From Lineus longissimus (lineage: Eukaryota; Nemertea; Pilidiophora; Heteronemertea; Lineidae): a DNA stretch of 64,000 nucleotides. The stretch spans positions 1,612,001-1,676,000 of the forward strand of contig NC_088323.1 in the NCBI RefSeq assembly GCF_910592395.1. The letters are read 5' to 3'. Made by a program: the position numbers and the translations under genes. The notes under the pieces are model-generated. The model saw only the letters and a list, made by a program, of their open reading frames with translations. It had not been told where the DNA came from and did not search any database. This document shows positions 48,672 through 61,872 of the stretch, piece by piece. Every line of letters begins with the position of its first letter. Within the stretch, counting starts at the first letter, position 1.

Positions 48672-51600
48672 TTAGACTGCAAGTGCAACATCGTCTTTTG
48701 TGTCCCTTGTCCTCGTGTCCCTTGTCCTCATGTCCCTTGTCCTCGTGTCCCTTGTCCTCGTGGCCCTTGTACAATGTTGGCTCGGGCTGCCTAAAAAGAA
48801 TCATATTTTTTATTGAGGGATTCATCTAATTTTTGAGTGCTTCTACTGCATGCTGTGTTCTCACTGAATCCGATTTAAAACTGATTTCCAGAGAGCACTC
48901 TCCGGAATACAAATATGCTACACCCCTTTGAAATGGCTGCACCACACTTGGGCTAATGCGTATGCAATTCAATTTGAAAAGTGCAACTCTTGCCGCGTAT
49001 ATTGTAGTAACGTGCCTTTCGCGGATGAATGTACCTGCTCTTTGTTGTAATAAGAAGATAATCGAGACATGAACAAGCTAGTGTGCATGCCCTCTGTTTT
49101 GATACGTATTAACGCCCACACAACACATTTCAATGAGAATCAGTTAATGCGATTTCAATAAAGCGCATTCAGTTGAATTCTGGAACCAAATTGGTTGAAG
49201 CGGTTTCAAAACAGTGTGAACAGAATTATGTGTGGCAACCAAATAAGTGTAACAGTTGAAATTGTACGTCAGATTGATACTTTTTTCGGAGTTATTTTAA
49301 CATCTTTGTAACGTTTCTTTTAATCCAGATGTAACTGATGACTAAGTGATGCTTACCCTGTATGGCTCCAACATTGGCAGCAAAATATTCTTCAGGTCCA
49401 TCCAGTGTCTTCTTGGCTCTCGAGCTGGAGGCCGGCTCTCCTTCTTCATCGCCGTCTTGTCGATTTCAGCGGGTGTATATTAAGCTTTGTGAGGCACAAG
49501 GAGGTCAAGAACACTGTTGTTATCCAAAGAGCCCAATGTCTTCGTCATTAGTACTAAACAGGTTTAGCACAATATCCACACGGACACGCCTGACATATCG
49601 TCCGACGAAATTCCGCAGGCTAACAACAGGTCTTAAACCCCAGTCATTCCATCCCCCTCGAGATCAGGTAGGGGATCGCTGGCCAGCTATTGCTTACTAT
49701 TGTTAACAGTCGTAAGACTTATCCCGCCAACACTCTAAAACAAGGGGACCAATTGAATGACTAGCGACACGCAACTTTTATTGCCCCCATCAATCAACCA
49801 CAATGACTCAAGGGGAACACGTACTCTGAACCTAAGTCCATGTCATCACCGTCGAAACTTAGATGAGGACCGCAGAACAAAGTGGCAAGCATGCCTGGGA
49901 CCCAGCCACCGCGCTTTGGACATGAGATGAGTTAGACTCAAGTCGCCAGTCACGATAACCAAATACACCAAGCGTATAGCTTGAATCGAACCCGATCTAT
50001 CATCGTCATTGGTCACCTGGCCTGGCCTGGACAACTGAAAGCTGAATAGGTTTAAAAAGATGATAAGCAGGAAACACGAAACCAAAAGAATAACATCTAT
50101 ACTAGCTGGATAACTACGATAACTATTCTAACAACTATACTAGCTAGATAACTACGATAACAATTAGAAAAACGACAATAGCTACAAAACTAGCACAACA
50201 TTGATCAGTCACACTTCCAGCACTCACTCAACGACAAGAGTCCCTCCTCCCCCAAGACCTCCCACACCCTTTTTCAATCCCATCTCACACACACACACAC
50301 ACAAACACAACATCTTACTATGGTTACAACTTTTGAATAACCAACCGATTTGCATATATAAAAGTGCCACTGTCAATTTATTTAATTTTCTTTTAATTAC
50401 ATGACCAAAATATGATTTAGTAGTGGCTACATGATGTATATATCGAATTATTACTGCATTTTATAATCATTTCTTGGGATGAAAATGTTTTATTTTAGTT
50501 GAAAATGTAATATCTTTGATCTCTTAGAAGAGTGCGCATAATAAAATTGCAATGGGGATGACAGTTAGATGTGTTTCATAATTTGCATTCTTTACGCCAA
50601 AATAAATTGTTTCATTCTTTTTCTTTTTCTGTAATTTTTTTCACTGCCTTGAGGCCATGTTGGGGTCAAGTTACAAGTTTATTTTACCAACGATAACACA
50701 GATTTGACAGTGGCACCTCTATTGACAAGTCAGACAAGTATACCTACCCTTCTTCTTGGAAATCAAACGAGAATCTTCGAATGCAATTGCGGACAAGGTT
50801 GTGTCATCTGAAACGACAAATTGGCACAAAAATGTGTAATTACAGCAATGCTGTACTGTATAATCATTACTTATACTAAATTCCTAAAAATGATGGTTGA
50901 ATTATATCTTTCAATGTTTACATGATTTGCATTCCTTTGGCAAAGGTTGACCTTATTCCTTTGTATTTATGGAAATAAATGTGAGCTAGGTCATGGCATA
51001 TCCACATGAGGAACCAGTCAGATTGCATCACAGCTTCCAACATGGCCTACTGCCTGACCCATGACCAGATTGATGAGATTCTTCTGTTCTGACCAAGAAA
51101 TGGACACCATGAAAAAGTTTTGTGGTGGCCAGATTGCATAACTAATTTGAGCAAGCGGTTTTCCCCTTCTAAGAACCAGCAAAAGTCTGATAAAAAGGGT
51201 TCTGAGAGGGAAGGTCTCTCTCCATTCTGCTTATTGGAAAATCATTCAATTCCCACGCTTTCACTGAACACAATTCAGTGGTTATAAATTTTGATAGATT
51301 TTCAGAGGGGACTGTCAGACTTGTTGAACCATTGAAAATATGTTGTAAGAGAGATACAGGAAATTGGCCCAAATCAGAATGTTAGGTTGTGGAGTCATGT
51401 TGTGCATGCGCGTAATTTCTGTATATTTAGCCATTTGATTGACAACTTGGCACTCTATTGACCGATTGGGCATGTCACAATATAATGGTATACATACCGT
51501 TGCGAATCGTACAAGACTCTTCCTTTGGCTTTGCAATTGCGGAGAGGGTTTGAAGCATCTGTAAAGATGAATTGGTACAGATATATAATAACAGAAATTC

Positions 51601-52187
51601 TACAAGAAGTCATGAGATCAGCACCTGCAAATAAATTTCTCATTTTCATTCAGGGTTTCCCTGGACGTATGTGCACTTCTTTCTTTCTTTCTTTCTATGG
51701 TATTGCTTTTCATCTCATGAAATTCTTGAGAGATAATGTCAAGATTCAGTCACGATGATACCCACCTTTAAGAACATTGATGCTAAACACAAATAATTTT
51801 GCTATTTCAGAATGTTAAAATAGTCAAAATTGAAGATAGTTCTTTTTGTAAGAACCATGTACACCCTGCCAGAACGAATGTTCTGCTTGCACAGCATGCT
51901 TCAACCAAGCATTGGAAAAAATGTGACAGGTAGTGGTTTTATGTAACATGCCCAAACTTTCTTTCAAGGTTGACAGAGTCTATTGTTGCCTTAGATGACC
52001 AAACAAAGGTGTCAGATGTAATGGGCCAAGCCAGATTGGTAATGGGATTGGCCATAAGCCATGAATGAATACCAACCTTTTTATTTGATTATTATGGATT
52101 GGGTACAGGGTGTTAATCAGTACAGTTGCTAGTTTGAAATGAAAACTGGTAGAAAAAAAGTGGTGAACTTACTGGATACGCACGCAT
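48672..52187 (-). CDS. Candidate five-exon gene with two related mini-exons, 117 aa, unknown
   Basis: Minus-strand pieces join in frame: 52187-52173 (MRAYP, GTAAGT donor), 51558-51498 (MLQTLSAIAKPKEESCTIRN), 50807-50748 (DTTLSAIAFEDSRLISKKK), 49455-49357 (GDEEGEPASSSRAKKTLDG then PEEYFAANVGAIQ) and 48790-48669, which ends DTKDDVALAV and TAA at 48674-48672. All but the first intron are phase 1. Donors (GTATGT, GTAGGT, GTAAGC) and most acceptors are good; the acceptor at 49456 is weak. Exons 2 and 3 share LSAIA and the DNA word 'ccgcaattgca', pointing to exon duplication. The last exon contains a 15-bp repeat that gives RDTRT/RDMRT repeats in this frame. The protein is small, charged and unrecognised. 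Confidence 0.35.
48701..48770 (+). repeat. 15-bp tandem repeat
   Basis: 'tgtcccttgtcctcg' is repeated four times with one substitution, plus a partial copy. It lies inside the last exon of the candidate five-exon gene. In another frame it would read as a GHEDK repeat. Confidence 0.95.
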
Positions 52188-53216
52188 GTTAAACCAGAGT
52201 AGCCCTTCGCAGAAAGCCTTCGGTTTTTCTGCTGCGCTCTTATGACAATTTTTTTTAATTTATGGAATAAATAAAATGGCCAGGGGCCATTGTGCTCAGC
52301 GTCTAGATATTTGGGGGTTAGGAATTCATAACAAGTTTATCGAAAACGGGTCACTCATAAGAGAGATATCACACTTTTTAGGTTTCCACTTCTGGCCAAG
52401 TCAAGAATTAGATCGGACTGAAATTCGGTGTCAGAGGTTGCATGACGTCATTGGGAGTCATGTGCACAACATTTCAAGTTCATAGTTATAGCGGTTAAGA
52501 AACGTGCCATAGTTACACTGAAGTGAAACGGTCAATTCACACCATTTGACCTCTGAGACCTTGAATATTAGGTCAAATCAAAAACCCGTAGGATATGTCA
52601 TCACAATAGAAATATCATTGAAAACGAGTCGCTAATAAGCGCAGTTGGAGGGTAATCAAACGCCATCAGTGTGACGTCGGAAAAATCGATATCAGCATGC
52701 ACCATCACGTCAAGGGGTAGATCATAGCTCAAGGAAAAGCCTTACAAAGATTCATGCACTTGATTGGGAACAACGTTAACATAGTGTTGGCTGTCGTCAC
52801 GCACGATGCATTGTAACTCTGACGGTTTTACATTACTGTAACGTGACATGACATCTTCGTAAACACTGTTCCAAATCAAGTACATGAATCTATAATGCAT
52901 TGTTCCACGAGGAAAGATTCAATGCGCGCAGACGTGGAGGGCTATTACTCGGGTCAAATTGAAGTCAACATCGGAAAAGCGCGATAATTCACTATAGACA
53001 CCATGCGAAGATAAATGTCGACCCTTTTTAAACGACCCTTTTTACAGGCAACGTTTCTTTACCGTCCATGGTTGGTTTAAAAGTATAAATATACAAGCTT
53101 ATTCAAGCAATCTCAGAATCTGCTGATGAGGGCGATTGAGCAATACAAGATTATGATGACTGAATGATGTAGGCCTAATCTTAACTTTTGGCCTTGATTT
53201 GGATTCAGGAGAACTA

Positions 53217-53411
53217 ACCGGTGCCGGTGTAAAAGTAAAAAGTGTCCCCCCTAGAAAAAATGTCCGGGCCTATTGACATTTCTGACAGATTATGGCATAT
53301 GGTTCTATTACATGTATAGAGGCAATGACCGTCAATAGCTCAGCGCATAATAGAATCCTTTGTTCCCGGACATTTTATCCTAGGACATTTTAAACTTCTA
53401 CACCGGTGGTA
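53217..53411. mobile_element. Short terminal-inverted-repeat element (MITE-like)
   Basis: The left end reads 'accggtgccggtgtaaaagt', then 'aatgtccggg' at about 53258. The right side reads 'cccggacattttatcctagg' and ends 'cttctacaccggtggt', an imperfect reverse complement of the left over about 45 bp. At about 195 bp with no coding capacity it looks like a degenerate MITE. No clear target duplication was identified. Confidence 0.6.
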
Positions 53412-53738
53412 GGCCAGCCCTATCAATCATCATCATGAAATTGTAAATAATTATATTTAGGCCTAGTAGTAGTAGTACAATACATACATGTAATACGCAC
53501 AAAAATGTACAGCAATTTACCAGCAAATGCCAAATGTTCTCAATTTCAAGTCCAGTAAGCTGAATGGTGTGGCATTCTTATCGCAACATCAACTCTCACT
53601 TCGTGTTACTGTTGAATAACATGAATAAACTAACCTTCCTTAATGTCCGGTAGAAAATTTGACGTTTTGAATTAGATTTTAGGCTATCAGTGAAAAAAGA
53701 CAGCTGCTTAGAACGCTTCTTGGCTAATCATATTAATT

Positions 53739-53934
53739 GGTCCCCAAATTCTGTGGTACGGCCTCGTTTTGTGATTTGTCGTAAATACGTCACTGAGGCT
53801 GGAGTCTATTAATAGATGGGGATAACCATCGCGTGCATTGGTGGTGTAAAGTGAGAGATAGTCCCTCAAATCATAGAGTCCGTCACAAATACCTTTGATT
53901 GTTTATTGCTTCTCAGGGCCTGTAGCATCTTGAC
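53739..53934 (+). repeat. Dispersed repeat pair, copy B
   Basis: Diverged copy of the segment at 39791-40013, in the same orientation and ending at the same 'tagcatcttgac'. The conserved endpoint suggests a real interspersed element, not chance similarity. Confidence 0.8.
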
Positions 53935-54109
53935 CTCCAAGGTCTTTGCATGTATCACAGATTTAAACCGCGTCCTGGGTTTAAAGGTAGTATAAGGCCA
54001 TTAGGTTCAGGATGGCTGCATAGAGTAGGGTGTATCCATTGAATTGATGCCACCTAGAACAATACACCTCTGCCTCTGCCTCAATGCTGTATGCAGTGTC
54101 TTATTGATA

Positions 54110-54172
54110 GTAATAATGATAATAATAATAATGTTTTCATTAAACCTCCTTATATAATAATAATAATATAAA
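54110..54172 (+). repeat. AAT/GAT trinucleotide microsatellites
   Basis: Two 'aat'-rich runs flank the sequence 'aaacctcc'. The second sits in a small hairpin ('ctccttatat' with 'atataaaggag'). Confidence 0.8.
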
Positions 54173-55715
54173 GGAGTGGCGGAAACAAACATGAAACATA
54201 CTCATTTAAAATAATGTAGGCCTAATATCAAAAAGTTAAGAATAAGAGTAATGATTTTAAAATCTTATGGTGCTGAATGTTTCAGCTTCCAGATGGATGG
54301 CCTTCAGTCTGTGATAAAAATCCTTTCAATTACAAGTGATTCCACCTTTGAAACTTACAACGGTTCCTGACAAATTTACAGTAGGCCCTACTGCCGTACA
54401 CGTGTCAGAACTTTAGTTTCATGGTTTCCCGCGAGGAGAATGAGAAGGTCACCTGACATAGGGAATTCCACAGTCCGTCAACGCATGCGCTATGAACACT
54501 ACCACTTACCACAGAATTGGGGAACCAATAATGATCAGCCAACAAGCGTGTTGGCAAACTCGCCCCAGTGCCGAAATTAAAAAAATTCAGGCACTGGAAT
54601 TGATCAATTTCCGCCATCCTGGATGACGGCATCCTGAGATTCAGGGTTTGATAACCCTACGTCATCCACTGCATCACCAGTTAGAACTCTAACTCTTTTT
54701 CAGGCCAAATTAGTGCCACTCTTCTCATAAAACTTTTTTTTGTTAATTAATAACTAAGAAAATATGATCTTTATGAATAAAATCTGACACTTACTGCTGG
54801 GTTTTAAGATGATTGTATGGAGAACTATAAACGCAGCGTAGTGCAGTAATCATTTGCTTGGGCTTAGTGGTGATGCGTAGCCTCATTATAATAAGTCAGA
54901 TTCTTTCCTTTTCTATATCCGTGGTACTGCTTTTCAAGATGGTGGCAAGCTACTAGTTTCAGAGGTGTTGTAAGGAACGAAATCAGCGCCTCTAGCGTCT
55001 AGTGTCAAGATTGGCGTGTTGGCATTTTTTGTTGTTTACTTCGTCTAATTTCACAGTTTATGAATGGTAAATGGACTAAATCAAGCGAGCATTTGTATTC
55101 AAATGATAGGTATGTTCAAAATTTTGCGTTAAGTCACCCTAAGGTGCAATTTTTCGTGAAAAAAATAACTTTTTGTGGGGTCTCCCGAAAAAACCGGCAG
55201 TGCATTACATTTACAATACATTAGGCTAGGCCTACAATATCATGATAATATGATGTAAATGCATGACGGTATAATGTGGACTACACATGTCATGACATAC
55301 ATGCATTGAATTGAATATGGCCAACTTGACTATCCTACATATGACATGACATTCACGTAGGCATAGCCAACCAGTTTAGGTGACAGGTTAAAAAGATTTG
55401 GGAATGTTTTGTAATTGTATCTCATTCTGGGGCGGATCACCAGGGCTGGTCCAGGACTCTGCCAGGAGCCAGTTACTCACTGCTGGGTTAGTAAACCGTG
55501 GCCCGTGCGTTGGGGTGTGGCCGTGGGAAATGGGTGTGTGTCTGGTGGCTAGCCTCCCCTCCTTCAACTTTCAATTTTAAACTTCTTCGATTAGGTCGAT
55601 ACACCCATCACTCTATCATGTAATAATTTGATAATCAAAGTTTGTTATGAACAAGCTGCAGGTATCTCAAATTAAAACATATTATTATTCCAATTACAGT
55701 GATTGATCAATCATA

Positions 55716-58700
55716 ATGAACAAAAATGTGGAGGTGGAAAATCAGGTATGTTTCATGCTTGTTGGTTGGGTTATCCTCTTGTCAATATATCCACAGAATG
55801 AGATGACGTAAATGTTACTCAAAAATTTCAAAAGTCGGTAACTGTGAAAATGTAAAATGAAACTGTTGAAGCCAAGGCAATGCAGGGACTGGCAGCAAAT
55901 GCAAAATTTCGACGTAGTGAGGTAACTAAACATCGATGCCCTTACTCACTATGGTTTAAGGCAAGGAACCTGTTTATGAAATTTGCGGTATATATAATTC
56001 ATGAATTGAAACAATTGGACTAAGACACATGTTGACACTGAAGCTGTGTTGGATTCCATGTCAATGGTGCTTATGTAACTCATTGTAACTCATGCAAGCT
56101 TTCTCACACTATGCTGGTGATGGCTTGGAGTAGGACCGTCAACCATCGATGATAGTTTTCAATCGATGTAAGTCTGCAGCCCATGTGGGTCCACGTCACA
56201 ATATTCTTCTGTAGAGGGCATAATTGGTCAGAACTGGTGTTTGATTTGCTGTATTTTTGTGGGATTCAGGAGTACAGTGACGAGTGGTTGCCTAAACTTA
56301 CATTCAGTAGACCAAGGAAGGTAGGCGTGAAAGTCAATGTTGTTCAGGCATGGATGGTTCGATGTACTTGTCTTGTCTGTCAAATTCCCTCCATCAATTA
56401 AGAGTTGTTTGAACATAGTCATTATGTCATGTTAGAATATTTACTTACAGGTGTTTCTGAAGTCTTTTTTCACTTTCCATTTTCAACAAGTCTGTGAGAT
56501 TTTCAATTTGGTGATAAGGTTGCATGTGTAATGGTCTCATTTCAAATTGAATGATTGCTTCGACAGGTTCTTCAGATTTGTTTGTGTGCTCGTTGTGGCT
56601 TTGGTGGAGAGCTGTTTGGGTTTCTAGTAATGCCTATAATCTGTATATATTATCTGGAAGATGCCAGTTTTTGGGAAAAAAACAGTCTTGTCACAGCAGC
56701 AGGTTGAGCAGCTGTTGTCTGATAGATATTGACTGCCCTCCCCTAGTACAGCAGTGTATTTGTCCTGTTGTGTAGTAAGGCTTAAGTCTTTTTTAACACC
56801 TGGCTCGTTGTACATGTTTGTACTCTGCTGATATTTGATCAAGCATGATATTGTGCTGTCAATGTAATCTAGGCCATACTTGTTAATGTGTGGCTTGGTT
56901 GCGCTGATCATGTATTTGGCTATGTCTATGCCACGTGTCGTCTCAGCTCAGTGACTAGAGAGAGAACAGAAATGGCATCCAGTCCTCATTTATATCGTTG
57001 CTACTCCCTTGTGTAAATATTTTAAAACCTGTAATTTTAGTTTTGTTTGATGGTTTCTTCCTACATCTCCATACAGTACCAGTAGCTGTCACAATTTTGT
57101 TGTTGGAATAACAATTGCCAAGGTGTAAAATGACTTTTTACAATTCTCTTCCGACTCCAGATTCGCCCACGAGAACCGAATTGCGGCGGCACAATCCTTG
57201 AGCTCTTCCGTTCACCAGATGCCCCAGTGTATGAGTACCAGATAGTCGGGGCGGTGGAGCCTCCAGACTCCCCAACCATGGAAGACACACTACTACAAAC
57301 CGGAGACAATGGTGCCAAAAATATGAATGAATCAACAAAGGCTGGCACGTACTTTGAGAAGAAAATTGAGATTCCTGATGATGAGAGTGTAAGTGTTAGT
57401 TTGACATACCCGACACTGACACATTTGCTGTGGCCTGAAGCAAGTAACTTTACTCCTATTGCCACTTCCTTTGGAGACATAAAACTGAGCTTGATTGAAA
57501 CTGTTCTGGTGCCTATTGTTATCAAACCAGGACAAGGAAAAGATCTTGTCCATGAGAGAGACGTTGAGCACCTCTGTGAGGAAGCTTCTGGTAAAACCAG
57601 TTTTATTTCAACAGGCAGTCAGATGATTTTTGTGTTGCGTTAATTGAATCGGATGAATAGATTCATTTTCATTTTGTTTCCTCCTTAATTTTTCCAGGCA
57701 CGCTTCAGCTTCCGGAAACTTTGGGCATTCACAGGTCCAGGTTTCCTGATGAGTATAGCATATCTTGACCCGGGGAACATCGAGTCTGATTTACGCTCAG
57801 GATCAGTTGCTCAATTCAAGGTAACTAGTGAGGAGGGATTCACGCTAAAACCATCACTGACCAGGATGTTACTGTCATATCTCGCCATCAGGTCTAAACA
57901 AAGATTTATTGGGTGCGGTCATCAGCTAGCACTTGCAAACATGGCAAAGGACAGCACATTCACTTGAATCTAGTATGGTAAACCACAAGTTCTGTGTTGC
58001 CTCCTAAACTCCTTAGAAGTGGTTTTTAGAGAATCACTGTTCCCAAACTTCTGCTTCATGTTTGTGAAGAAAGACTTACTGCTAGTCTGGGAGTGTTTAC
58101 AAAACTGAGAAGAGACGAGATGCCTTTGTGGAGTGTTTAACGTCGACAATTCTTTTCAGTTATTATGGGTGTTACTGTCTTCCACTGTCCTTGGTCTCCT
58201 GATGCAGCGACTGGCAGCCCGTCTCGGTGTTGTCTCTGGGTTACATCTGGCCGAGGTCTGTCATAACAAGTATCCAAAGGTGCCTCGTTTGATGTTATGG
58301 CTGATGGTAGAGATTGCCATTATCGGGTCTGACATGCAGGAGGTCATCGGCACAGCCATTGCATTTTATCTTTTATCAAATGGAAAGTAAGTGATGTTTG
58401 AAATGAAAATTTGGTGTCTCTGTCATATTTTACCAGGGTTGCTTCAATTTTTCAAGTACAATGGTGTGAGATCATTGTCTGGTCAAGAGAGGGTCAAGGT
58501 GGTGGTGATGGCAATCTAGATCTTGCTCAAATGTCAACTACTTTTCTTTCAGGATCCCCCTGTATGCGGGTGTCATCATCACCATAGCTGATACTTTCAC
58601 ATTTCTTCTCCTTGATAAATATGGTCTTCGTAAGCTGGAAATCTTCTTTGGATTCCTTATAACTGTGATGGCAGTGACATTTGGTTATGAGGTAGGTTAA

Positions 58701-61700
58701 CATTCATGTTATATTAAAGATGGATTCCCTCTGATAAGCTAAAGCGTTTTTTGTTGCCGTCGAAGATTGAATTATAATGTGGTTGTGTAAAATTAGGTGA
58801 CTCACCCAGCTTTGTTTGTCTCTTACAGTATGTCGTTGTATCGCCAGATCAAGTAGAAGTTTTAAAAGGGATGTTCGTGCCTTACTGCCAAGATTGTGGA
58901 CCAAAACAGTTGCTGCAGGGTGTGGGAATTATTGGTGCTATCATCATGCCTCACAACATATATCTACACTCAGCTTTAGTCAAAGTAGGTATCTTATTCA
59001 AGCTGTGGGTTCGGTAACTGACACAGACACAGCATTTGTGACCCAATTCACATCACTTGGGCCTCCTCCTTTAAGTGAGACATACATCAGATTCCTGAGT
59101 TCTTATGCCAGGGCAAGCAGGAGAAGACAGGGTGGCATAGTCTCCCTTTAAAGTCGTAGTCAATATTAGTATCGCCCTGAAGTGGTGCCCATCTCTAGTG
59201 GCCTGCAATGAAAGAGTGAATACAGAACCAGTAGGAGAAGTTCCACTTGCAAAAAATGTTTTAAAGTAATGTAAGTTATCATTCTGTAGCTGATACTGTT
59301 CTCTTTCAGTCGCGAGACATTGATCGCAGTAAAAAAGCTAAAATCTCCGAGGCCAACTTTTATTACTTCATTGAAGCTGGGCTTGCTCTCTTCATCTCCT
59401 TCCTCATCAATGTATTTGTGACGTCCGTGTTTGCTCAGGGCTTCTACGGGAAAGAAACCAGAGAAATTGTGAGTATAACCAAGTCATAACCCAGTTGGAA
59501 ATGAACTTCTCCTGGCCTGTCAATGATGACCCCTCCATGCACCTTGATTCTAGAGGGCTAAATGGAGACACCACAGATTTAAACCGCAGTCAGGAAGTAC
59601 CTCATAACTCAATATCAGGCTGGTCAGTTGTTTATGTTTTTCGATGTACTTGTGATGTCACTTTCATTTCAGTATAATAGCTGTTTAGCTGCTGATAATG
59701 TGCATGCTGATATATTCAATGTAACCAATGTGGAAGTGGATATTTATAGTGGGGTAAGTTGCTTTGTATTGGCTATTAATAGGGTAAAAAGTGAAGAACA
59801 ATATCAGGGCTGTTGTACCCAATTTTACCATCATGACGTCTTTGCTGATGCCCATGCAGACACCCACATACAGTATTGTTTTCTCGTCCAAATATGGCCA
59901 GTGCAAGGACAATAGGCCTACCCTGTTGTTTGAGTCCATACACATATCTTTGCTAATCACAATGAACTGTTGGCCATTTATTGTTTCTGACTACCTTCAA
60001 CAGTAGGCAGTGAAATCTTCAAAGTGACCTGGCCACAAAAACAGAGGACTAGGTCTTTCACTGACAATTGCCTTTTGACCCCCACCATCTTTTACTTTCT
60101 GGTTGTGTTTATAAGTTTGAGATTAATTTTCAGGGCGTATTCCTCGGGTGCCAGTTTGGTGCTGCATCAATGTATATTTGGGCAGTTGGAATCCTAGCTG
60201 CTGGGCAGAGTTCAACGATGACTGGTACTTATGCTGGTCAGTTTGCCATGGAGGTAGGTGCAACCATTTTGAGAAAGTCTGATCACCATAGCCTTGTAAG
60301 TGCTTTTCGATGTCAAATGAGTGATAGCTCTACAACAAGAGAGAGCAGTCAGACTGGAATTAAAGCAACATAGTGACCTCCATTTCTTGCCCTCAGCTGT
60401 CATAATCATCTGTTCCAGGGCTTCCTGAATCTTAAATGGGCACGATGGCAACGCGTCTTGTTGACGAGATCCATCGCTATCATGCCAACCATTCTCGTCA
60501 CCGTGTTCGCCGGCATAAATCAGCTGACCAAGATGAATGATCTGCTCAATGTGCTGATGAGCCTACAGCTACCTTTTGCATTGGTGCCAATCCTGACGTT
60601 CACAAGTTCAGACCTTGTAATGGGCGACTTTAAAAATGGAATGTAAGTGAAATAGAAAAGGTGAATGATTAAATGACTTCACTGAAAATGAGGTCAAATT
60701 TTACCCATATTTACCTCTAGAACAGAGCAGTGGGTGACGTCATGGTGCTACACGACGTCCTAAAGGCACATCTGATGTCTCAGGTATTATTTCAACCAGG
60801 TTCTGCTCAGTGCTGTCATAGACTTGTAGAGGTCCTCATTACCTTATACACCACTGAGGTAGGTGAAAATGAAAAAATGGGATACTTTCTTTCTTGGATA
60901 AATGCGATTCCTTTTTTCTTTCAGCCCCATGAAGATAATAGCTGGCACCTTGTCTTTGGTGGTTATTGGCATTAATATGTTCTTTGTGGTGACTTACATA
61001 TCAGCTCTACCGTCCCATTGGGCCATCTACCTAGCTATGGCAGTATTGGTGGCAACCTATCTCGGATTTGTCTTATATCTAGTAAGTTCTTGTAGGAGAG
61101 TTGGCTGCTTCCAAAAATCTTACATAAAGAGTTAACCAAGTGTTTGTTTACACTTTAAGATACATACATCTGGTACCCTGTACCCTTCTAATATATAACG
61201 ATGTTTTATGGAAAAAGTGTATATGGGATCCTAGTAGTCGGTGAATAAAAAAAAATTGTCAAATGTCAGTTCGTTTTTCCTGCGGTGATATACGAGATCC
61301 AGATCCAAATCCCATCCAAAACTTGGCATCAGATTTCATCAATGTGTACCTTTTTTCAGACAATGTTCAGTCTTTACTTCCATGGAGTCGAGTGCCTTCA
61401 AAAATTCCGAGTAAGTGTAGCGTTTTTGATAATGTTTTGGTATTGACTGAAGATAAAGAAGACAACAGATCCATAGCATGTCTTGACTCATATTTTACAA
61501 GTTTATCAAAGACTTAAACTATGAGTACTCTTGCGCTATATGTAACTCATGGCCCTGCTCAATGTGACCAACATTCTGCAGTGGACAAACACCCGCAAAT
61601 TGACAGAAGTCCCATGGCAAATGTGGCATGCCAAATGGCCCCCTAGTTTCCATAACAGGCCATTATTTTGGCACACTTGTTGTAACTGGCTTGGCTGAGT

Positions 61701-61872
61701 ATTGTATTACTTCACCATTTTATCCTGCTGACTATTTTCTGTTTTGCTTCAGATATTTGGATCCACTTCCGGCGTGGCTTATGAGTTACAAACGGCAACA
61801 AGTCATACTGATGTAGATTCACCAGAAATGTCAGATTATGGATCAAGAGAGATTCCAGATAGCCCAAACTAA
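55716..61872 (+). CDS. SLC11A: SLC11/NRAMP divalent-metal/proton symporter, 12 coding exons, 587 aa
   Basis: Exons join in frame: 55716-55745, 57161-57388, 57698-57820, 58160-58386, 58553-58691, 58829-58984, 59310-59468, 59673-59753, 60134-60253, 60419-60642, 60925-61081 and 61753-61872 (TAA). NRAMP carriers move Fe2+, Mn2+ and related ions with protons across endosomal, lysosomal or plasma membranes. Family marks are plain: [20 protein letters not shown] then PGNIESD in TM1 (metal-binding DPGN), [44 protein letters not shown] in TM6 (metal-binding MPH), [14 protein letters not shown] and [11 protein letters not shown]. An N-glycosylation site (NVTN) lies in the TM7-8 loop. The core matches vertebrate DMT1/NRAMP1 closely. 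Least certain are the first exon (10 codons) and the upstream part of exon 2; an alternative start is the ATG at 57278 in ideal context. The C-terminal exon after TM12 is short and unconserved. No iron-responsive element was found. Confidence 0.93.

Larger units (their letters stand above)
52300..55699. other. Spacer with repeats and no supported gene
   Basis: Contains a short inverted-repeat element (53217-53411), the second copy of a dispersed repeat (53739-53934) and AAT-type microsatellites (54110-54172). No coding exon could be supported. Confidence 0.5.

Noticed and set aside
48592-48825. GHEDK-repeat protein on the minus strand
   Set aside because: This frame of the 15-bp repeat needs a phase 2 entry. 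The upstream exon with good splice sites enters in phase 1 and gives a different peptide ending in a stop.
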